A DNA stretch of 64,000 nt from Neolentinus lepideus HHB14362 ss-1 (taxonomy: Eukaryota; Basidiomycota; Agaricomycetes; Gloeophyllales; Gloeophyllaceae). The notes beneath the pieces were generated by a model. The model was not told the origin of the DNA. It made no database searches and saw nothing but the letters and a program-made list of their open reading frames with translations. Positions 56,896 to 64,000 of this stretch are shown here, piece after piece. Position numbers and translations under genes: made by a program. Numbering within the stretch: the stretch's first letter is position 1; the number at the start of each line of letters is the position of its first letter. The stretch spans positions 45,860-109,859 of the forward strand of contig KV425593.1 in assembly GCA_001632425.1 (NCBI GenBank). Reading direction: 5' to 3'.

Positions 56896-59349
56896 ATGGC
56901 CCTCCTCACATCCCCCAAATCTGCACCATGGGACATCTATCCGAAGGAGCTAGCTGTCTATGGCTACGGAACCGCGCTGTGGGAGCCCAATCCTCCGTAC
57001 ATATCCGGCCGTCTTGTGTACGAACAAATAGAAGTGGGGGATGTCGGCCTGATACGACACGGCTCTTTCATGCTTCTCTTCAATGTGTTCTTGGACCGGT
57101 CCCATCCTCGTCAACGGCATGTGCCTCACGACTTCCGACCTTTGCAACTGGTAGAATCGATATCCGACGCCGGCATGTTTCTCAGGCAGATTGCGCCCTG
57201 CACGGGAACGTTAAACTCCGTGCCTCTGATGACTGAATATGTCACTTGCACATCCACGTCTGCCTCCGTTATTCCGTGAGTGTTTCGATGCAATTGTTCA
57301 TTGGAAAGCAGCGAAGGTCTTCATGACGTTCCCAGGGGCGGGCTACCGCTTCAAGCTGGCATTGAGCTCAGTTTCCAGTTCTCTAAGAAATCAGGGGCCA
57401 CCCTCGTATTCCAGCAGCCTGCACGGAAATACGAAATAGAACAAATCGGCCTCCTCGAGCAATACGTCAGGGATCAATACAAGTCATGGACCTCGTTTGC
57501 TCGAGGATCAGGCTATTCTATTGATCTGGAAGATTTGCGTGTCGTGACCGGCGTTGTGAGAACAGCAGACTGGGCCATGGCAATTTCACAAGGTACAAAC
57601 TCTGCCCTCAATGCCACAGCCAGTCTGGTCATGCCTGGGATCCTCAATAACTCTGCCTCTCATCAAAGGTATTGGAGAAGTCCCAATCAGACCATTGTGA
57701 CGAATTGCGGTCCTATATTGGTTGCCGACGGGCTTGGCGGTAACCAGACAATATTCGTGGGTGCTTTTGTAATGAAGGCACGACGCCTGTTACCCACGAA
57801 GATACGGGCTGCCGCAGGGCCTCACGATTTTGACAGCGATGATCGAGATGCAGATTCTTCGCCCGAAGTCCTCTGCGACAATGGTAAGGACGAGAGCCCA
57901 GATATTGTCCAGATCCCGGACCATGGCAAGGTAAACACTACTACAGTATGTCGATATTTCTGTCTGACGGGGTCATAATGTCGTTACACAGGATATAAAT
58001 GTGCTTTCCCCAGTCCTGGACTATATTTTGGATGTGCGCTTCTCCAGTGTATCCGGTGCGTCTATAACGACTAACTTCATTTGCTAGACTTGTCCAGGGG
58101 CAGATATAGCGATGGCACGCGATTCCGATTTATTGCCATACCTTGATGTTTGGGTTATTCGTTTTCATCAGCTAAATCTGTCTGACCTCAAAATTTAGGG
58201 ACGTTATGATGCTGATCAATTAATAAAGCGCTTGCGCGACTTTGCTCCTGACGTCGTCCTTAACGATGGTGGTGGGTTCCATCGCGTCGTGGTATAGCCC
58301 TTTGACTCGACTCACCCTAAGATGCAGTAGGAACCCTGAAGCACAAGCCATTCAGTGTGATGCTTGACCGAATAACTTTAGATACTATGTCCCACAATAT
58401 ACAGCTTCCTGTACAAGAGCTGCTCCGCCTCGCTAAGCACATCTCTGCGTTGGGTGGATTGCTCCCTGGTAATAGGTCGGTCACAATATCTGGGGTAGAC
58501 TTTTCACGATATACCAGACGTATTGCAGGCTCATGGGGCAGCACCTCGCGGAATGGTGCTGCGAAATCGCACTCCTTTTTGGACACTTCCCACATGTCAA
58601 TATAAACTCACTGGCTGAAGCAACGGGGTGAGTGTAAATTACATTTATCTTCTGACAGAAATAGTCAGTCGTGCACTTAGAATTATGGAAGACATTGAAA
58701 GCCACCTTCGTTTCTGGTTGGATATGTCTACCGCTATCGTCATGCATGAACAGATCCAGTCTCGCATACAGAAATACCACATCAGACTCCGTAGCTTCTG
58801 TCTCAAAAGCGAGGTTAGTTGTCGTTCCAAATGTTAGCGTGCTGTGGCTGATCTTGGATAATACGTAACTTAGCTGCGAACATTTTCAGGCATTGAGAAG
58901 CTCCGTGGTGATAGCGAGCTGTTGGATCTTTCGAAGAAAGACCACTTGGCATTATTGGAACAACTTTGCGACGAATCGGCGTTCCGGAGCATAATGGAGA
59001 AGATTGATGCCAGGAATCATGCAACTCTTGACGCTATATCTATCCTTATACAGCAGGTAATCAGGCATAGAATGTCTTGTTTTATTTAATTGATAGCCAT
59101 TTTGATTCACAGAGAATGTCGAAATTCGACTCAGAAGACAGGAGACAGAGAGGTCTCCAGAGGCATGAGCGCGGGCCCATGCCAGGCCCGCGGTCGACTG
59201 CAGACCGCAGATGTAACTCTGTGGGCTGGATCATCCTCCTGCTATATGCAGTTTATCTCATCCTGGTGCTCCTTGCACTCCGGTACACGAGTCTTCACGA
59301 ATGGGATGGGAAAACACGGAAACAGGATGTGATAGTGGTGGGGATATGA
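56896..59349 (+). CDS. Agaricomycete orphan-family protein with a possible C-terminal membrane anchor
   Basis: Unnamed family known to me as widely expanded in Agaricomycetes. The probable start at 56896 reads MALLTSPKSAPWDIYP; an upstream ATG lies at 56884. Then VYGYGTALWEPNPPY, VGDVGLIRHGSFMLLF, I P|EGLHDVPRGGLPL, ATLVFQQPARKYE, the core QYVRDQYKSWTSFAR, LRVVTGVVRTADWAM, and further exons SPVLDYIL, DLLPYLD|GRYDADQLIK, DVVLNDG|VGTLKHKPF. A simpler model stops at 58297 (GGFHRVVV), but splicing to VGTL fits the family's 'DGVGTL'. A downstream part follows: DRITLDTMSHNIQLPV, LRLAKHISALGG, ESHLRFWLDM, LLEQLCDESAFRS, and near the end the helix GWIILLLYAVYLILV. I could not close one junction near 58605-58676 in frame, so this may be two genes. 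Confidence 0.7.
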
Positions 59350-59518
59350 TGTTTGTGGTACCCTTCGCACTTTCGAAGCCCTTTGGGTCAATATTCATAT
59401 ATTGCCAGCTCACGAATACTTGGAAACGTGTAGTCAAAGTAACCTCGAGTTATTTAGATTCGTGAATATGAGTTTGTGGTGGCATGAGGCAGTCTTTATA
59501 CCTGAATGCAAAATAGTG

Positions 59519-59632
59519 CTGTTGTTGTTGTTGTTGCTGTTGTTGTTATTGTTGCTGTTGTTGTTGTTGTTGCTGTTGTTGTTATTGTCGTCGTCGTCTT
59601 CATCACCGTTCTTGTTGTCATCGTCGTCGTCG
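59519..59632 (+). repeat. (TTG)n-rich microsatellite
   Basis: Trinucleotide array of mostly TTG with CTG, TTA and TCG interruptions, about 110 bp. Open in several frames but no evidence of translation. Confidence 0.9.
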
Positions 59633-61116
59633 AGAACAAGGAGTACAGAGAGCAATGTGCTGCGGGCAAGGTACCTCCGTAATTAAATCGTGCTTATGTG
59701 TTGATTAAAAACTAATCAAGAATAAATTCCATCAGGATACTGTCGCGGGTCAGGCAGTCGGACACACTGCCTACTCGGACAGCAGGCTCTTTCTCCCTCC
59801 CTAGCTACCATTAGACTACAATTTATATACTGTTTGAAAGCTATAATTCGAGAGAACACTGCTGCCAAGTTTCACTCGGGAATGCTGAAAACTAACTGAG
59901 ATATTGTCACCGCCGTCGTCGGAGTTGTCCGATTTCGATGCTTCACGTTCCCACGCAGTGCCACCTTCTACAGTCCTCTCGCTCTCGCCATGCACCATGA
60001 TCTTGCTCTATCTCTGGTTGCACTCTAGTCAATTATTTGTTATCTTGGCTCTCATTTGAGACCCTGAACAGGGTAATTGACCTCCATTTACAATTGTTAT
60101 GAGGGTGACAAGGTGGCCACTCACAGAATGTCAGTCAACTTGACCTCCTCAACTCCACAGCCTCCTGTTGCATCCTCTCTGACTTCTGGCCTCAAAAAAC
60201 TCTGTGAATGGCTTGAGATATAGCAAAGGTGCTCCAAGGTATTTTTTCTTTAATTTTGCCAGGGCATTGGGGCATTGGGGACCCGGGTTAAGGTGTATCT
60301 GCAGCAGAAGTGTAGGGGTGAAAAACTAAAAGGGAGATGTCATTGTTGGTGCGGGATTGGTTCATTTGGGTTGCATGTATCATCTATTGGACCTAAATGA
60401 TGAAGTCTGAGTAGCATTAGGATGAGGTTAGCTGTGTCCTGCAGCAGAGACAACCTGGATGTTCTGTGGCTTGCATGATATCAGGGTCGGGGCCCAATTT
60501 GTATCTACTGCATGTGTTCTCATTCATCCCTCAAATGTACTGAACCATAGTCCAGCATGTTAGGGGACATGGTATGCCAAGTTTAAACCTAGTTTAGGAT
60601 GCAGAAATGGGTGTTATGTATGCTGTCCGAGTACCTAGTCCTTTGCCACATTGGCTGTGACGAAAATAAAATATTTCTACACTCAGCTGTATTGTACACA
60701 AAAATACAGAACTACTTGGGAATGATAGAGACAATGTATGCCGACATTTTGAAAGTAAACTGGAACCAATATGAGGAATATAGCGGGTACGGCAAGGCAT
60801 ATACTGTAGGGTGTCCAACTACTAGGTTTCCGACAGTATGCCAATATTATACTGATTAATTTGCTTCATGATTTACTCAACACGATCATGCCAGACTTTA
60901 TCTGAAAGTCATCGGAATAAGGTGCTAGATTGCAAGCCAGGGTATGGTGCAATAACATCACATGCATACTGTAAGTGTGTATTTGACAGATTACCTCAGC
61001 AGCCTGCACATGTGTTGATCTTATTCTCACTTAGAATAAAATCAACATTTAATCGCCAAATACAAGTGCCCGCAGTGATGGCGGGGTGGCGTGGGCAAAT
61101 TAGTCGCATCTCACGA

Positions 61117-61216
61117 TCGGGATTGGCTGGCAGTATGACGTCACGCGACCCTTTGTTCGAGTCCGCCGCTCCCTGGAAGTACTGTTGTCAGCCACGCCTC
61201 CCGACTGACTATATAA
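61117..61216 (+). promoter_or_regulatory. Compact promoter of the MARVEL gene (CCAAT, CRE, TATA)
   Basis: Inverted CCAAT (ATTGG) at about 61122, a perfect CRE/ATF palindrome TGACGTCA at 61136-61143 and TATATAA at about 61211-61217, followed by a CT-rich leader (CTCACCTCTTCTCCTCTCAG) before ATG 61319. Spacing is consistent with a core promoter. Confidence 0.55.
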
Positions 61217-61318
61217 CCTGGCACCACTGCTCTCTTGCTCTTCACGCCTCTCACCTCTTCTCCTCTCAGCACTTCCACACGCACTACTATCTAATAACTA
61301 CATCTCTATCCGTCCAAA

Positions 61319-61999
61319 ATGTCGTCCACTGGTGATGTTTACATTCGCCGCGGCCACCCCAGTGAGTTGCTCGATGCCGCTCTTTTTTACAGCAATAATC
61401 TGACAAACACATTCAGTTGTGTTTGGCCTGATTATCTTCTTCGGCATTGTCGAACTCGCGCTGTCCGCATGGCTTACCTCGCGGTACAACGCGCACCACA
61501 ACTACCCCAGCGATGCCGTGCGCACTCGCTCCCGTTTCCTTCTCTTCTCCTCGATATGGACGATCCTCATATCTCCGCTGTATATGGGACTGTTCCTCTT
61601 CTCGACTGCCGGATCGATTTTCACTAGCGTTGCGTCCCACTTCATCTTGTGAGTGTCAGCTAACTTTCGAACCGTCGGTGGCTGACAATTCCTGCGATCA
61701 CTTAGCGTTTTCTTCTCTTGGGTCTTCTGGCTCGCCGGTGCCGCCTCTATCACTGCGGCCCTCGGTGGAGGACTCGACTGCCAGTACGCTCGCCTTTATC
61801 TGTTTTGATCTCGCACGCTAATATTATTCATGCTAGCTATGATGAGACCTCGTACTGTGGACAACTCAACGCCCAGGAGGGCTTCGCCTGGATCGAGTTC
61901 ATCATGTTCACCTTGGTACTAGTCATCGTCCTCGTCCGTGGCATTTCCGTCTCTCGCGCTGGTGATGGACTTCGTGGCCAGCTCGTCAGTACTGCTTAA
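61319..61999 (+). CDS. MARVEL-domain four-helix membrane protein
   Basis: Four-span membrane protein of the MARVEL/tetraspan type; fungal relatives sit at plasma-membrane domains. The start at 61319 (MSSTGDVYIRRGHP) is spliced to IVFGLIIFFGIVELALSAW, TSRYNAHHNYPSDAVRTR, FLLFSSIWTILISPLYMG, STAGSIFTSVASHF, VFFSWVFWLAGAASI, TAALGGGLDCQ|YDETSYCGQLNAQEG and FIMFTLVLVIVLVRG, ending RGQLVSTA at 61999. Four helices, short tails, and Cys residues in the last loop match the family. About 170 residues. No partner gene nearby, but a CRE-type site in the promoter suggests regulation by a bZIP factor (inference). Confidence 0.9.
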
Positions 62000-62373
62000 G
62001 TATGAGTGGTCCCGAGAAGATGTTTCGTTTAATGGACTATTGTGGTGTTTACGACTTTAATGGTTTTTTTGACGATTGGATGACTTCTTATGACCGTGTA
62101 TCTTCGTCTTCGAGAAGCGGTTATGCCTCTTTGATGTATTTTTCCAACTGTATTGTAAGGCGCCGTGTACTTAATTCATCGATCTTGCGTATCCTCTGTT
62201 GGTCATCCTCATAATTGGAACCTCAGTTCCGAAAATATTCCGCACAGCCACTATGTCGAAGTTGACGTGTGTCCTCACGCCGCCACGTCTAGACTGAGAT
62301 GCAGCCCCGCATCTGTGCAAAGTAAAAGATTACACTCACCACTACTCCCTACTCCTAGAACAGAACTAAGCTA
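62000..62373. other. Short intergenic region
   Basis: Flank between two + strand genes; the first part is the 3' untranslated region of the MARVEL gene. Nothing else recognised. Confidence 0.5.
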
Positions 62374-63129
62374 ATGGGTCGCTGGACGCAATACGATGAG
62401 GTGGGATTTTTCTGGAATCGTTGTGTGTTTTATCTTCGCTAACTGGATGTGCTCAGGACGAATACCGTCTCCCAGAAGGGATGAAACGGGTTGGATACGA
62501 TTCTGATACGCAAAAGTATTACTATAGAGATCAAGATGGCTCTTTATGGGAAGGTGCTGAGGGAGCGGGGTACGGTGAACTCAAGAAAGGTGGGTAGTGT
62601 TTAATCATTGCGTGCAACGGTCAGTGACTTAGATCGTGCGTGGGTACAGTGTCGGATGCACCGGCCGTCGTCGAGGAAGTCGACACTGCTGATATCGAAG
62701 CAGGTGGAGGCAGAGCGGATGGGTATGCACCGCTCGCAACCGAGATTGTACGTCTTCCTCCGTCTTCTCACTCTTATACGCGCAACAACTTATTGACCCC
62801 TGCAGGACCAGCCAGCCACGCACGCCCGCTCGAGCGCCGCGTACCGCAACCTCCTCCCGTTCTTCCTCCTCATTTGCGTCGCGCTCCTGCTCGTCGTGCG
62901 CCTCGTCGTGCGCACGCCGCCGCCCGCCGTCCCGTGCCCTGCGGACACGGACCCGTACCGCGTCGAGGTGGGCGATACGTGCTGGGGGATATGCGAGAGC
63001 CGGGGATGTAAGCTGGATGCGCTGAGGCAGGTGAACCCTGGGATGAAGTGCGAGAGTTTGAGGGTGGGGCAGGTGGTTTGTGTGCCCGAGAAGGAGGAGC
63101 GCTTGAGAGTAGGAAGGGGGGTTTATTGA
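62374..63129 (+). CDS. Single-pass membrane protein with a C-terminal LysM domain
   Basis: The start at 62374 gives MGRWTQYDE|DEYRLPEGMKRVGYD, then SDTQKYYYRDQDGSLWEG and AGYGEL, a WW-like cytoplasmic module typical of basidiomycete LysM proteins. After an acidic linker (VSDAPAVVEEVDTADIE) comes a hydrophobic helix (LLPFFLLICVALLLVVRLV) followed by a Cys-rich LysM: CPADTDPYRVEVGDTCWG, ICESRGCKLDALRQVNPG and MKCESLRVGQVVCVP, ending VGRGVY at 63129. The N-in/C-out topology would present the chitin- or peptidoglycan-binding LysM to the exterior or secretory lumen. About 170 residues. The Cys pairs suggest disulphides. A ligand is not certain. Confidence 0.9.
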
Positions 63130-63140
63130 TGGGGATTGTG

Positions 63141-63440
63141 ATTTATCTTGTAGATGGATTGTATTATATTGTACTATACTGCTTGATGGAGTAATGCATT
63201 GATTGTGTTGACATACTGCCTCGGAGAAAGTGGTGCGCGAGGTGCAAGATTTTGCGGTCTTGGGGAGGTGAAACGTGGAAAGAGTTCGAGAGATGAGTAG
63301 GTGCCTCAGGAGGTAAGACAAAATTGATGCAAGTTCTAATTTATTTTGTAGGCGGATTATATTACATATTTTACTATACATTTGGGGGGATACTGCATTG
63401 ACCGCGTTGACACACTCTCTTACATAGAGGAAGTGGTAAA
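63141..63440. repeat. Two-copy tandem duplication, period about 198 bp
   Basis: Copy 1 starts at 63141 with ATTTATCTTGTAGATGG and copy 2 at 63339 with ATTTATTTTGTAGGCGG. Both contain TATATTxTACTATAC, ATGCATTGA/CTGCATTGA and a TTGACAxACT-GGAAAGTGG/GAAGTGG end. Diverged; no coding content. Confidence 0.65.
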
Positions 63441-63828
63441 TGTGCGTGAGTGAAGTTGTGCCACATTGTACATGCATATGAGGGGACTCATCATGTAAAA
63501 ATAATAGCAAGCGGGGTGGGATGGCCTAACATTCAAGCAGTTCAAGCTACACCTTAAGGGAACCTAGGGTTAGGGCAGAAGCCTCATTACGAGGATCCGC
63601 TTTGAAAAATCTGCGCAATTGCCACTGTGCACACCAGGCCGGCCTAAATTAGACAGGTAATTGATCGTTTTTGTACTTTCAGCCGGTAAGTGGTCGAATA
63701 AGGTCGAAACAGGTTTCGACTGAAAACCGGTTGAAATTATGATCTGGGCACTTAGTGCGATAAACGGTCGAAATTTGTCTGTTGATGCAGCACGGCTATC
63801 GTGGGAATGCCAGTATCGGACTTAAGAA

Positions 63829-64000
63829 ATGGATGCGTTCAGACGCGCTCTTGTTCATCTTGCCTCTGCCTACCATCCGTGAGTCTCTATGGTGTCTGAT
63901 TCCTCTTTGCCGCAACTCTCGTAGAGTGTCTAGTATGCAGGTATGTTGCATCATTCATGATTTATCTTTGCTCATCAGGTTTACAGAGACCAGTCTTCAC
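63829..64000 (+). CDS. Possible 5' end of a gene running off the right edge
   Basis: ATG at 63829 encodes MDAFRRALVHLASAYHP then meets a good donor (GTGAGTC). After an AG (CTCATCAG at about 63980) the frame resumes VYRDQSS. A start, a consensus donor and a polypyrimidine-AG acceptor support a real gene, but too little is visible to name it. Confidence 0.3.

Larger units (their letters stand above)
59350..61318. other. Intergenic, microsatellite then AT-rich low-complexity DNA
   Basis: Includes the TTG-rich microsatellite (listed separately) and a 60-61 kb T-rich, repeat-like stretch resembling the composition of the 28-kb repeat zone. No gene recognised until the MARVEL gene at 61319. Confidence 0.5.
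63130..64000. other. 3' intergenic region to right edge
   Basis: Contains a two-copy tandem duplication (listed separately) and, near the edge, a possible start of a partial gene. The rest is unannotated; a CCTAGGGTTAGGG motif near 63565 resembles telomere units but has only two. Confidence 0.5.

Noticed and set aside
62629..63510. Minus-strand open frame of 293 codons
   Set aside because: It lies antisense to the LysM gene and its GC-rich last exon; composition is Arg/His/Pro-rich shadow text and there is no motif.
63560..63580. Telomere-like TAGGGTTAGGG
   Set aside because: Only two units, not an array; chance occurrence is likely.

Overview
The window looks like nuclear DNA of a filamentous basidiomycete, probably an Agaricomycete. 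The genes are dense and lie on both strands. Most are split by many 45-65 nt GT-AG introns. Several families are typical of that group: an intron-rich GH51 enzyme, a large non-canonical G-alpha, short F-box proteins and an orphan family expanded in Agaricomycetes. The content (secreted carbohydrate-active enzymes plus four sugar permeases) would suit a plant-litter or wood decomposer; that is an inference. No rRNA, tRNA, CRISPR array or complete autonomous transposon was recognised. Two runs of N (13824-14203 and 27821-27980) mark assembly gaps.

Layout. 0-11 kb is a carbohydrate-use neighbourhood: a GH51 alpha-L-arabinofuranosidase running off the left edge, a large secreted putative glycoside hydrolase (DUF5695-like), a monosaccharide transporter and a second, divergent MFS sugar transporter. 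11-16 kb holds a 372-bp tandem duplication, an unrecognised one-helix protein and a DNA element with perfect 124-bp terminal inverted repeats around gap 1. 16-24 kb has a paralogous sugar transporter and a very large Ser/Thr-rich single-pass surface protein built from tandem repeats. 24.9-26 kb is the proteasome alpha5 subunit. 26-31 kb is a graveyard of decayed repeats around gap 2. 31-36 kb carries a RidA/MMF1-family gene and a G-alpha-like GTPase whose switch-II glutamine is alanine. 38-42.5 kb has an inositol-monophosphatase-family gene and a third copy of the sugar transporter. 43-51.6 kb has mitochondrial uS15, two related F-box genes flanking a damaged GNAT acetyltransferase, and a polytopic membrane protein. 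52-56 kb is a divergent pair: a 2-oxoglutarate/iron-oxygenase-like protein and the ribosome-biogenesis GTPase NOG2. 57-64 kb has an orphan-family protein with a possible membrane anchor, a MARVEL membrane protein and a membrane-anchored LysM protein.

How the genes may work together. The clearest functional theme is uptake of sugars released outside the cell: GH51 would free L-arabinose, the DUF5695-like protein is probably another secreted polysaccharide-active enzyme, and three sister permeases plus one distant permease could import the sugars. Housekeeping genes (proteasome, mitochondrial ribosome, NOG2) are interspersed, so this is not a tight cluster. Exon structures were worked out by reading splice sites by eye in frame and by matching family motifs; coordinates give the span from start codon to stop codon, including introns.
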